A DNA stretch of 64,000 bases from contig NW_026946359.1 of assembly GCF_035222275.1 (NCBI RefSeq), positions 558,001-622,000 of the forward strand, read 5' to 3'. Shown here piece after piece: positions 1 to 10,879 of the stretch. The notes beneath the pieces are model-generated. The model was not told where the DNA came from and made no database searches. It saw nothing but the letters and a program-made list of their open reading frames with translations. Each line of letters opens with the position of its first letter. Positions within the stretch are counted from its first letter, which is position 1. The position numbers were made by a program, and so were the translations under genes. The DNA is from Podospora bellae-mahoneyi. Lineage: Eukaryota > Ascomycota > Sordariomycetes > Sordariales > Podosporaceae.

Positions 1-1097
1 GACCGTCTGTTGGACTCGATCGAAAAGAAGATATCACCCTTTTGAAGAGACCACGGTTCACGTGGACGGCGAATTTACACTTGGATCACCAGTTGGCAGG
101 CCATATCACCACCAATCGCCTGTATTCAACGGGGACACCAACGCCACAAGCACCTTCGAAACCGCCAACCGCGGGCCTCGTCCTAGTTGACCCCGCCGCA
201 CCCGCCACCAGCCCCTCCGTTGAAAAGACTCCCCGCTCGGCACAGCGTCCCGACACCGCAACGCTTCCAAGCTTCCAAGACATTTACAGGTCAGATCCGC
301 TGAGGAGACACGGACACTGACTGCCGAAAGTGGGGGATTTACAAGACCCTGAAGGTAAGACCCCCTCACAATCCGGTTTAGGACCCTGTTGATCCGGTGG
401 TCAACGACGAGAAGAAGGTGGTGTGGTCCTTGTGATGCCCCAGCACAGACAACAGTGCCGCAATGGATTCACTGGCTGAGGCGTGTTCCAAATGGAGAGA
501 CCACCTCGACCTCGGACGAGGGTCAAAGAAAGAGAAGGGATAACAACAAATGCAACCCATCTGCCCGGACCTGCTGACACATCCTCTCTGTCTCCCACAG
601 GTTACTCGATTGTTGTTGTGCCTTGTGCCTCTTGTCCGTCCGGCTCATTGATTTGATTGCTCGGACTGAAGCCGAACTGGCCACGCCTGATTGTCAAGCA
701 ATTGACAACTGCCCAGACAGCATCCCACTTTTGACTCCGGTCTCTTGCGTCCTGTGACGTCGAACGACAGTTTCCCCCGGGTTTCTCTCCTGCATAGCTG
801 CATCAGCTGCATCGGTTGCATCCCCGCTGCAGCACGGCGTGTTACACTGGGTTTCTGTGAGATCCGGTCTTCGCGCACCGCAGGAAAAGGTTCCGTCGCC
901 GCCAGACGAAAATCCCAAGCTGTTGATCCGCGGGGTGCCTGGCGCACATCGTCTCGATTGGTGGTACCAGCACCTGGCTAAAGTGCCTCTACTAGTCCCT
1001 ACGCTCTAGCACACATCGCAAACCCAAAAGTCGTTTGCAGGGACTTTGCACAACAGTGGACGGGCCGAAAATAGACGAACCCCACCGCCCAGCGACC
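1..1097. other. Upstream region of NAD kinase, no coding gene seen
   Basis: Short open frames on both strands lack family features, and several begin only at TTG or GTG. The first 43 bases read open to a TGA on the plus strand (14 codons) and could be the tail of a gene outside the window, which cannot be decided here. The rest looks like promoter and leader. Confidence 0.4.
355..600 (+). other. Probable leader intron upstream of NAD kinase
   Basis: A consensus donor (AAG then GTAAGA at 355) is followed by a CTGAC branch-like site near 573 and an acceptor ending CCCACAG at 600. This makes a 246-nt intron on the plus strand. No convincing reading frame flanks it, so it most likely lies in the 5' leader of the NAD kinase transcript. 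It could instead belong to the end of a gene that starts before the window. Confidence 0.35.
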
Positions 1098-3035
1098 ATG
1101 TCCGGCCCAATTTCTTCGCCTACCGCGATTCACCCTGCCCTTAGTCACCCTCACCCCGCTGAGCCTTCTTTTCCTTCGCTGCAGCGGCCGTCGGATGGAG
1201 TTAATAAGGGCGAGTCCGCCATCTCCGACCGAGCGACGGGGCCCAATATTTCTTTTGGCTTGATGTCGTCTCCCCCAAGCGCCGTCCTCCCCCAGACTCA
1301 AGACTCCAACCCTCCCGTCCGACATGCTGACCTCGCGAACCCTCCCAAATCCGCTCTGCCTGCTCTAGGCTCCTCGGTGACTACCGATTCCGATCCCCTG
1401 CATGGGCAGGGAAACCGCCTCACTTCTCCCCCAGCACCAGCTCGCGGCCACCGCAGGAACGCACTCTCGATCGAGGCTGTTCCGAGACAGACTATTATGA
1501 AAGCATTGGCCTCGGTGGCTCGGCACAACAGACCTGAGCCCCTTTCACTCACCGGCATGCTTTCCGCTCACACCATGGCCGACAACAGGCCCACTTCTTC
1601 TTCTTCCCAGCAGCTTTGCGATGCGCTCAACGGACTGGCTGCTCAGCAGAGCGCTCGCAGCACCGCCAGCCAGTACATGACTCCCGCAACCGCCTTCCCT
1701 TCGCTACAGTCGCCATGCTTTTACCACAACCGCTTCGACGACGCCGTCGACTTTGAGAAGGTCCTCGAGGAGATCAAGAACGACGAGTACATGTCGCATT
1801 CTCGCCTGGTGCAAACCGCCACTGGTGTCCGGGAGGTATCCAAGCAACTGCAGCGTCGGCCCATCAGACGTGCTGTGCGAAGTGTCATGATTGTTACCAA
1901 GGCCCGCGATAACCAGCTGGTCCTCCTCACCCGCGAGCTTACCCAGTGGCTGCTTCGGACCCCCAGGTATGGTGCTGATGTGGGAGTAAATGTCTATGTG
2001 GACGCCAAACTCCGCCACGCCAAGCGTTTCGATGCGTCCTCCATTGTTGCAGAGAACGAGAAATTCAACGACATGCTCCGGTACTGGACCCCTGATCTTT
2101 GCTGGAGCCAGCCTGAGAAGTTTGATCTTGTTCTGACCCTTGGTGGTGATGGAACCGTTCTCTTCACATCATGGCTCTTCCAGCGTGTTGTGCCGCCCGT
2201 TTTGTCCTTCAGCTTGGGCAGTCTGGGTTTCTTGACGACCTTTGAATTCGAAAAGTACAAGGAGCACCTTAACCGGATTATGGGCGAGGCTGGAATGCGC
2301 GTCAACCTACGGATGCGCTTTACCTGCACCGTGTATAGGGACAGGGACGGATCCGTTGACATGGAGGAGGGCGAGCAATTCGAGGTGCTCAATGAGCTCG
2401 TCATTGACAGAGGGCCGTCACCATATGTTTCCAACCTGGAGCTGTACGGCGACAATGAGCTTTTGACCGTGGTCCAGGCGGATGGTTGCATCTTCTCCAC
2501 CCCTACTGGTGAGTCTTTTTCACTTGACAAAACATTTTGTTCAGGTTTCTAATCTTTGACAGGATCAACCGCCTATTCGCTCTCAGCAGGCGGCTCTCTC
2601 GTTCACCCGGATATCCCCGCCATTCTCCTGACGCCCATCTGCCCACACACCCTCTCTTTCCGCCCCATGGTTCTGTCGGACACCATGCTTCTGCGGGTTT
2701 CCGTCCCCCGTCACAGCCGCGCAACAGCCTACTGCGCCTTCGACGGCAAGGGCCGTGTGGAACTCAAGCAGGGCGACCATGTTACGATTACGGCTTCGCA
2801 GTACCCCTTCCCCACGGTGGTTCGAACAGACACCGAGTGGTTTGACAGCGTATCACGAACCCTCAGATGGAACGTCCGCGCCGCCAGCCAGAAGGCTTTC
2901 GAGACGGGTGCAACCAAGGACGAAGAGGAAGAAGACTGCTGGGATATCGACACGGACTCTGCCTGCTACGCTAGTGAGGAGAACAGCAGTGCGGCGAGCC
3001 CTCTAAGGAGGCAAATGAGTTTATTGGGATTGTGA
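1098..3035 (+). CDS. NAD(+) kinase (ATP-NAD kinase, Utr1/Yef1 type)
   Basis: This enzyme phosphorylates NAD+ to NADP+ with ATP, supplying NADPH for biosynthesis and oxidative defence, usually in the cytosol. Exons are 1098-2508 and 2563-3035. The 54-nt intron splits a Gly codon (phase 1), and the product is 627 aa. The NAD-kinase signature LGGDGT (GGDGT at residues 349-353) is followed by the SLGSLGFLTTF block, and the conserved STAYSLSAGGSLVHP block follows the intron. The first ~210 residues are Ser/Pro-rich and look disordered, as in fungal Utr1 relatives; the C-terminus is acidic. The ATG at 1098 has A at -3; the same frame runs further upstream but only from a TTG. A near-terminal Asp/Glu stretch precedes the stop. 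The family call is secure; which yeast paralogue it matches is not decided. Confidence 0.93.
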
Positions 3036-4786
3036 TAAAAAAGCGAGCGAGAAGCGTGCGAAAGATACCACATCGTGTTTTTTTTTTGGCTATGAGAGAA
3101 AGAAAGCATGATATGACTGACTACTGCAACCTACGGGGCATTTCACGGACTGGGTGGGATTTGGATATCATCAAACCACCAACAAATGGGGGGACGGCGT
3201 TTGAAAGGAGTAATTTTTGGGAGACAAATGACATGGACTCGAAAAGAGTTGGTTTACAATATTTTCTCATCTTTTTATTTTTACTTTTAATGTGTTGTTC
3301 GAGATGCATCGCATCGAATGGACTTGACAGTTACATTATATATATACATATTTACAAACATTTATATTTTTATTTTTACTATCGTCAACTATTTATCGTA
3401 AGACGGGTGAGTGACTTTTCACACACACTACAGGCAGGGAAAAGCCTCGCTGGCACGGGCTGGCAAAAGACAGATCTTCAACAACGCCCATCTGTCCGAA
3501 AGGGCCACGTCCATTCTTCCAAGAAATAAAACCAGTCCAACCCCTCAGCTCTGAGACTTGGCTCTCAAAGGTCACAAGAGAGAAACAGCAGACAGGACCC
3601 CATCCATCCAAGCACGTACGTAACCGTTACCATTTCACCCTGTTTTCTCGTTCATGCAAGTTTTTTCTTCCTAGTAAAAAACCCACGTTCGGCGGTCCCC
3701 ACATGCTGCAATGCAGTGTGATTGTGGGGTATGTACTTCGACAGTGTGCGTGTGTGTGGGGAGTGGACCACTGAAGATATCATGCCATTTCTGGGCTTTC
3801 TGGAGTTGGTGGCTGGACTTGGCTAAAGCCGTTTGCTACTGCCGGGGGCGATGTGTATGACTATGTGGGTATGAGATGGGAGTGGGTGGTGGTGATGGTG
3901 TTGGAATACCGAAGGCGCGAGAAGACGAAACGCTTTATGCAGCTCTAACGCGTCCGTCTAGTTTGGATGAACAGCTTTCCAAAACATCAACAAAAACATC
4001 CATCCAGCTTCCATTGTTGCAGAAATGGTGTGATAGTCTCAAAAATGATATGGTCATTCCCCCCAAATCTGATATTAATCACAGGCCAGTCCAAGTCTCG
4101 GACATAATTTTATTCTCCGACGACAATAACCCCTCCAACACAAAAGTCAACCCCTCGACAATCTAAACAAAACCCCTTACCCAGTAGCTCGGTTTCTGAT
4201 ACGTCATAGTAATCACCATCCCCTTTAAGCTTAAACAAACTTCCCCCTTTTTTCTCAGCTTCCTCTTTCTACTCAAACCTCACACATAAAGTCAACAACA
4301 AAACAGCCCTTCAAAAATAGAGTGCTCCCAAAAGTTCTTGTTCATTACACTAAGTAATTATTCCATATCCGCCGTGCTTGCTGTCCATTTCCCCCAAAAC
4401 CCGCCCATAGCCCCTCCATATTCAGCTATTTTTCAGCTGATGTAGTGTAACATGAATAAATGACAATAGCCATCCGTAGCCGCCCCGAAACAAAAAGCTT
4501 AGTATGTACCCTCCGGACTCCGGAGAGACAAACGATAACCCAGACGCGATTCCAAATCCCCAATGAAACACGCACGCCCTCTTTGCGGGTCCAAAAAAAA
4601 ACAGAAAAAGGGCAGGTATCACAAAACAAATACAACAACTCCCCAATCCATCCGCCTGTCCAGTAGCCATGCCAACCTAACGATCCGACAAGAGAGCACC
4701 AAAACCACTGGAAACCAACATAAACGCCTTGTTTTGAAAGCCCATCCGGATCATATACAAAGTGGGAAGGTGATGGAGCAAGCCAA
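3036..4786. other. Convergent 3' regions of NAD kinase and homeobox gene
   Basis: The stretch is AT-richer than the flanking genes, with T-rich and A-rich runs near 3079, 3270-3300 and 4250. Both flanking genes end here, so it should hold two 3' UTRs. I see no further gene. Confidence 0.4.
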
Positions 4787-6919
4787 TCATCTCCAGTTCC
4801 CCTGACTCAAACTCAACAACCCAGCCACGGCATCCACATCGCTCTTTTTGCTCGGGCTCACATTGCCCCTCATGAATCTCTCCACCTCGTCGTCCAAAGC
4901 AGCCCTCGAAGAAGCAGGGCTCCTGTTCTCAGCCTCTTCATCCTCAAATATCTCCAAAACAGAGTCCTGGGCCGCCCGCTTGTCACGTCTCTGGCCCCGG
5001 CCCTTCACCGGCGCGGTGTTAGCTCGGTCGTTCAGGGCCGTCTTGTCGTTTGCCGGAGTGCGGCGGGGATGCTTCCTGTAATCCTTCTCTGACCTTGTAG
5101 CAGAAGAGGAGAGAGGGCGGCGACCTGTGGTTGCGGATCCCATGATTGATTGGGCGTGAGAGTAATAAGGAGTACGCGGGTTGCCGTCTTCATCAGGGCT
5201 CCAGTTCTCCTTATCAGAATCGTGACCTGATGGGGAATGCCGTGCGTGAACTTTGATCTTCTCCGAAGTGCTGCTGACGACCTGCTGGTCGTCATGGTTG
5301 GCCTTTTCGCTAAGCCCCAAAACTGACTGCATCCTCGCAACACTGCTCGACGCTCTACCGAGCTTTGCCTTCTTGGCCGCACCTGGGCGAGGAGTGGCCT
5401 TGCTGATGGTGGCGTTGCGCTTGGCACTGCTGCTTTGCTGAAGAGGGCTGCCGCCGGTTGAGCTGGTTGACCTCAGAAGGCTGATAGCTGCGATGGCGGA
5501 GCCATTGCTCTCATTCTTGGCTTGTGCGGTAAGTGCATCCTCGCGGTTCTCAGCATCACAGGCAAACTCCCAGGCGTGCACATCTCTTGACCTTCCACGA
5601 GTGAGGCGAGGCGGTAGTGGGCTGTGGCTAGTGAGAGAACTGGTGAGAACTGAAATGGGTGGCAGTGTGACAATAGGAGAAGCACTGTGGCTTCGCTGCA
5701 GGTTCGGCCGCCGAATAGAGCGAAGTGACTGCAGCATGTCAGGAGTTGGTGGAGCAGCAATGGGACGCGGTGGTGAAATGGTCGAGGCTACAACTTCGGC
5801 CTTGCCTTCCAACGACATGGAGATGCGGAAACGAGAGGGTTGTGTGCTTGGTGGGGGTAGGATTGAGCCAGCAGAGAACGCTGGTGGGCATGACGACGAG
5901 ACGGATTCGAGGCTGTAGCCCGTGTTAGGAGACGCGGTGATAGGCTGCATCATAGGTGTTACCCACGAGAAGGGCTCATCACGACCAGCCGTCACTGATG
6001 CCGGTGTCGTGAATGAGTTGCCAGTATTCCACCTGTTGGAAAGATAACCAACCGACGCCGAGAAGGACTGTGACAGCGCTGAAGACTGGTCGTGAGCGGC
6101 TCTTGGTTTAGGAGCAGGGGTAGCCAGCTCCTTAGCGTTGTCCCGGGGTTCCTCCCACTTGCTAGTCTCGCGGGGTACTTCGGCCACTGGCTCGGCCTCC
6201 TCCCCAGCTTGAGATACGGGTCTATCTGGCTGGGTGGGGGGCGTCGGTTCCTGCTCGGGTCGTGATAATGACTGAAGCGGGGAGGTATTGGTGATATCGG
6301 AACTAAAAGCGGTGTTGTAAGGGGCGGGGTCAGAAGAGAGGATCTGCATGCCGCCGTATCTGAGGGCCGCAAGCTCCTGCGGCGACAAGGGTCGTGATTT
6401 TCTTCTGTCGTTTTGTCTTCTGTTTTGGAACCAAATCTAGCCGCTACATGTTAGTGCCGATTCGACAGAGACAGAGAACCGATACGCGTCCTGTTCCTCG
6501 CTGGCACTAACCTGAACCTCTTTTTCGTTAAGTGAGACGCGTTTTACAATATCGAGACGCGCTGCCTTGTCAGGCTTAGGGTTGGCATTGTAGGCCGCCT
6601 CGAGGATCGCCTTGTCTTTGGCACTGCAGAACGCGTTTTTGTCAGTAAAGCGAGGACTTTATTCGGCAAATAATGCCATAACCGGCGGTGTCACATACGC
6701 GGTGCGTTTCCTCTTGCCCTTGGGGTGTCTTTCGTTCTCCCCCACTGATCTCAAAAACTCTGGTCTGTATTCGGGTGACGACTGCTGGGGAATTGCGGGG
6801 AGGGCATTGGCGGTGGTGGGAGAGCTCGGCTGCTGTTCGTCGCCCGACACAGGGGGGGATTGGGCACGAGGAGCTGGTGACGGCGAGAAGGCGCGTGGTG
6901 AAGGAGCTTGGTGATCCAT
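4787..6919 (-). CDS. Homeobox transcription factor (Yox1/Yhp1-like)
   Basis: This is a nuclear DNA-binding protein of 660 aa. Exons on the minus strand are 6919-6699, 6623-6512 and 6436-4787; introns are 75 nt each. The homeodomain spans about residues 66-125. It has the basic KRKRT arm, three predicted helices, and the recognition-helix core IWFQNRRQNDRRKSR at residues 112-126, with WFQNRR at 113-118. The second intron sits exactly before that core, so an unspliced reading loses the homeodomain. The remaining ~530 residues are Ser/Pro/Thr-rich with basic patches and no recognised domain, typical of fungal homeobox regulators. The spacing fits a typical homeodomain, not the TALE class. Filamentous relatives act in development; the exact target genes here are unknown. 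The start ATG at 6919 opens a Pro/Ser-rich segment. Confidence 0.85.
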
Positions 6920-7902
6920 TGTCAATTGGTATTTGGGGGGGCGGGGAAGGGGGTATATCGTGAGAGGCGTGCCCGAGTCAGCAGGGCATGCTACAATGGG
7001 ACCGTCGCAAAGCTTGAGATAGTCTCTCGTCGTCGTCGTGCTGCTGGTGCGGAAGGGTGAAGCTGTGCCGGAGAGCAACGGACGAGGCAACAGAGGAGAG
7101 AGAGAAAGCAAGAGAAAGGTCGGTGAATGTGTCGACGCGCAAGACAGGGAAATCCGTGGCAGAAAGGAAGGCCCTTTTGAAAGAGGGGGTGGATATGTTG
7201 CAGAGCGTGCCGACCGCGATCCTGGGTACCTTCTGGTGCAGAAAGCACAATCATCTAAAAAACGGACCCACGTCGTGTGCCGGGGCTCCGCCCATCTGCT
7301 CTGCCCGCGTCTAACTGCAGCCAATCACAGGCGCCAAAAACGCGATTGACGGTCCCGAATAGGAAACAAAGTCAACAATTCCAGCATCTCGGGAGTGCTT
7401 TCCTCGAGCAACCCAGCGCCAAGCCCATTTCAAAATTCAAGGTTTCTGCAAGTCCCGCATCCCACCACCTTCCCTGCCTTTTTATTTTAATTCTTTTAAA
7501 TCAGGAAGGGGTGAACGCGACACGCGACTTTTTGCCGATTTAAATGGCAATGGAACCCAGGTCTGTGCTCTTTCTCCCCTACTCACTGCACGCGCTCATC
7601 AATTGTCAGCTAAATTGAGCACTCCTCGTCATGAATTGCTCCCGTAATTGGCTTTTCCCGGTGCTCAATTAACCTTCGCATCGGCGGCGGCAAACATCGT
7701 CACTCTGGCACGATACCAGTCCAATATGCCGCTGTTGTTTATCGAAAGAGCATGCATGTATGGGAGCAGTTTTAGATGCACCTGCAATGCACGAAACCTC
7801 CTCTTGAACACATACTGATCTTATCAGCTACGAACCTAGGCAAACATATCGAAACCATTACCTTACCTTTACTGACCTCTCCAGAACAACAGCACCTCCC
7901 CT
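6920..7902. other. Intergenic: homeobox promoter and end of GRF gene
   Basis: This holds the likely promoter and leader of the homeobox gene (6920-7400) and the 3' side of the first GRF zinc-finger gene. I see no gene. Confidence 0.4.
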
Positions 7903-9107
7903 TCAGACATCCTCAACGGCGCTTACTTGGCTACTTCTTATCCGGTCTCTTTCATCCAATGTCATGATGACTGCCTCCACCACCTGCTTGATTGACGCCG
8001 GGTCCAACGAGGACTGCTGGCTGGGTGAGGTGAAGAGACGCCTATTAACCGGAGCAGCCGCCTGGCCCTCCTCGTACATGTCTTCATCTTCCTCCTCGAT
8101 AGATGGTACCCGAGGCGTATACAGCCCGTTGACTGTTTCGTTGACTGTTCGTCTGGTGGTTGGTGTAGGCGGAAGCTCATCGCTCTCTACCCTTCTTTGG
8201 CGCTTGGAGGAGCTTCCCGTCCTCGATTCTCTGGTAATAAGAAGACTATTTCTGGGCGTCCTCGCTGAACCGCTTGTCGGCGTCGGCATGTTCCCAAGGC
8301 CAAGACCGAGCTTCCTTTTGCGGCTCGGGGTAGAGCAGACACTGCTTGCAGTGTCCCGAAAAGACCGTTGAGAGGAAAGCTCAAAGCTTTCAAAGCCTTT
8401 CAGCACCGTACTTGTCCCGGAGCTGACCGACACGCCGTCATTTGGCACCGGTACCAGATACATCTGCTGGTACTTCGAGCGGGAACCACTCCATTGGTGG
8501 GGTGCTTGGAAGATAAATGCCGGCGCAGGGCTGTTCTCAAGGGCAGTGTGCATCTCGTCATCCTCATCGTCCTCATCGTCCTCCTCCCCGTTTTCTCGGC
8601 CTTGCTGACTCCTTGATCTCAAGTCGTCGTAATTATCCCACTGTCCCTGCCGAATACCATGTAGATGGTTTGACGAGGCCTCTCCCTCCAAAGGTAGCCT
8701 TGTAGGGTCAATCCACCAGTTTGTCTCGCAAGGCTCATACTTGAACTCCCTCTCGTACGCCCTGTGCTTTGTCTCCAACTCATCCTCAAAGGAGTAAAGG
8801 CCACAACCACCTCGCGAGATCGGATCCCAGTTTGGGCAGCCGTAGTACCATCTGCCTTGGTTATTGTTCTTATTGCCCGTGACTTGCTTCACGCTCAACT
8901 TGCTGCGGTCCTTGCAGTTACCTGGTGCCGGTTAGATGGACTCACTTCCTTATCGCCAGGTGTGGAGGACAGCTTACAATAAAACACGCCATCAATCATT
9001 AGCAGTCCTTCTTTTCCGAGCGTAGAAAATGGGCGCCACTCTCGATGATTGCGCCGGTGCGCACCAGGACATTCTTTCTTTGACTGGGAGGATGGCGGTG
9101 AGTACAT
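7903..9107 (-). CDS. GRF-type zinc-finger protein (first of a pair)
   Basis: Exons are 9107-8978 and 8921-7903, with a 56-nt intron in phase 1; the product is 382 aa. A GRF zinc finger lies at about residues 38-91, with ligands C44, C46, C72 and C83 and the GRWYYGCP block. GRF fingers bind nucleic acid, notably single-stranded DNA or RNA, and occur alone in many fungal proteins of unknown role. The rest has an acidic run (DDEDDEDDE) near residue 150 and Ser/Thr-rich segments with basic clusters such as SRKRKLG and SSKRQRR, which could be nuclear signals. The intron splits the first zinc-ligand Cys codon. The neighbour at 9713-10879 has the same domain and the same intron position. The start at 9107 is the best ATG in frame but may not be the true one, because a possible intron lies just downstream of it. 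Confidence 0.72.
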
Positions 9108-9712
9108 CCTGACAGTTTGGGCAATCGGGGAGAGTTTGTCGGTGAGAAGTCAGGAGAAGAAACAAGTGGGAGCGAAGCTCGTTAAGATAGGACCAGATAG
9201 TTGCTCTGTTCACAGATGAAGTTGAGCAACTTGGCGCTTAAAGGTGGGGTCATGATTGTAGATTCGAAGGGGGCACTGAAGGGAAAACGGCCTGGTGATG
9301 TGACAGCCCGCTTTTGTAGCCTGTCATCGGAGCTTAGCCATCTTCGTGATTGGGTCGGACAGAAAGGTGGTGCAGCTGCATCAAATATTTCTTCAGCTCA
9401 GGCTTTCTCAAGGCACACTTGCATACGATCGACACGCCATTGGAGACAGTGTACAAAATCAACGCTGTAGATTGAGAGCAGATAAGCTGCTTGATCATGA
9501 TATGATCTCATTCGCCTTAGCTGGAGGTGTTGTCGGCTCAAATACAAACACGCAGCGCACCAAAACTCCGGGCTTCGTGGCCTCGGTGCGTTGCATGTAT
9601 GCATTCTGAGATGCACTCGGATTGACCACCATGAATGCCTTGCCATAAATCTACGCACCGCTTTTACCATGCTTCCCATCTTCACCGTCCCCATGTCACC
9701 AACAACGGGCAC
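9108..9712. other. Spacer between the two GRF genes
   Basis: About 600 nt holding the promoter of the first GRF gene and the 3' region of the second. An open frame of 104 codons on the minus strand continues past the stop of the second GRF gene in another frame; it has no recognisable features. Confidence 0.35.
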
Positions 9713-10879
9713 TTACTCCTCCTGCTTCTTAACGACAGCACCCTCCCCCTTCAACTGCCTGATCAGATCTTCCCTTGCCTCCACCTTCTCATTTAGAATG
9801 GCAGTCTCTCTGTTCTTGAGCTCAACAACCTCCTTTTCACCTTCCAGGTCTTTCGCAAGGGCCTTGTTCTCCACCTTCAGAACCTCGTTCTCTTTCTTCA
9901 GAGCCTTTACCTCCATCTGAAGAGCTCTGAGCCTCCTGTGGTCAGATTGCTCATCTTCTTGATCACTGGTAGTCAAGTCGATGAAATGGTGAGCTTTTAC
10001 TGTCGATTTCTTCCCCGAGGTCGGAGTCCATGGGTAGTCGAAGGTATGTTCATCCCATCATCATCGTCGTCGTCCTGGGCTCTTCCACCCTGTGTTTGAC
10101 TGATTACCTCCTCCCCCTCGTCCTCCTCTCCATCCCCCTCCACCTGCTGCCACGACGTCCTTCCCCAGTGCGTGTCCTTATCTCGATCAATGAAATCATC
10201 GTCGTCCTCAACCTCCTCGGCCTTCACGTCAATACTACCCAACATTTCGCGCAACCCCTTCCCATTCCCCATCTGACTCCGTCTCTTTCTCCCGTTTCCA
10301 GCAACCTTCCCCAACCCACCACCCTCGAAGCACCTCCCTTCGGCTGTCTCGGCCAGCCACCGCTTTGTAACGCACGGCTCAGATCCGTTCGCTCTCTCCC
10401 ACTTCCGATGAGCATTTTCCATGTCTCCCTCCCAGATCCAAGCCTTGTATGCTCCGTGCTGGCCCTCGGGTTGCCACTTGGCACATCCCCAGTACGGGCT
10501 CTCGGGCCGCTTGGATGTTGGACCGGCGATGCGACGCTCAAGGGGGAGATCACAGTGGCCTGAAGGGTTGGATACATGTTAGCTTTTGGACAATCCTAAA
10601 AGATAATGATGAGGCTTCGAAGGATTTCGAGAGGTACTTGTGGAACACCGAAAGATGGCCAACACCCCTTTTGACTCGCTTTGCAAACTTGTTAGCAATC
10701 TTTCAAGATATCTCAACCATCGCTTAATTCCTTGATATTTTATCACACTCTCCAATCTTCCTGTTCACAGCAGGAAGAGGGTACTCACAGTAATGGACGC
10801 CTTTCTTCACAAACGGCGGGGCTTGGGGGACATCCTTCGTCGCGTCGCCGAATGGCTGCCAGCAGTCGATTTTCTGCAT
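9713..10879 (-). CDS. GRF-like zinc-finger protein with C-terminal coiled coil (second of a pair)
   Basis: Exons are 10879-10789, 10559-10001 and 9965-9713; the product is 300 aa. The intron of 227 nt splits the first Cys codon of a CxC pair (C31, C33). The finger continues with YWGC (C56) and then H65 where the neighbour has Cys, so this may be a C-C-C-H variant or a weakened site. Next comes an acidic low-complexity segment, with a run of six Asp near the end of exon 2. The last exon adds a long coiled coil of heptad-like Lys/Glu/Leu sequence through the C-terminus, suggesting dimerisation. The short 34-nt second intron is below the usual length here, but it keeps the frame and joins into the coiled coil. 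The TAA stop overlaps a GTAAGT donor, so a further 3' exon is possible. Role unknown; nucleic-acid binding is inferred. Confidence 0.65.

Noticed and set aside
10030-10563. Plus-strand frame of 177 codons opposite the second GRF gene
   Set aside because: Pro/Leu/Ser-rich antisense shadow of the acidic GRF-gene exon.
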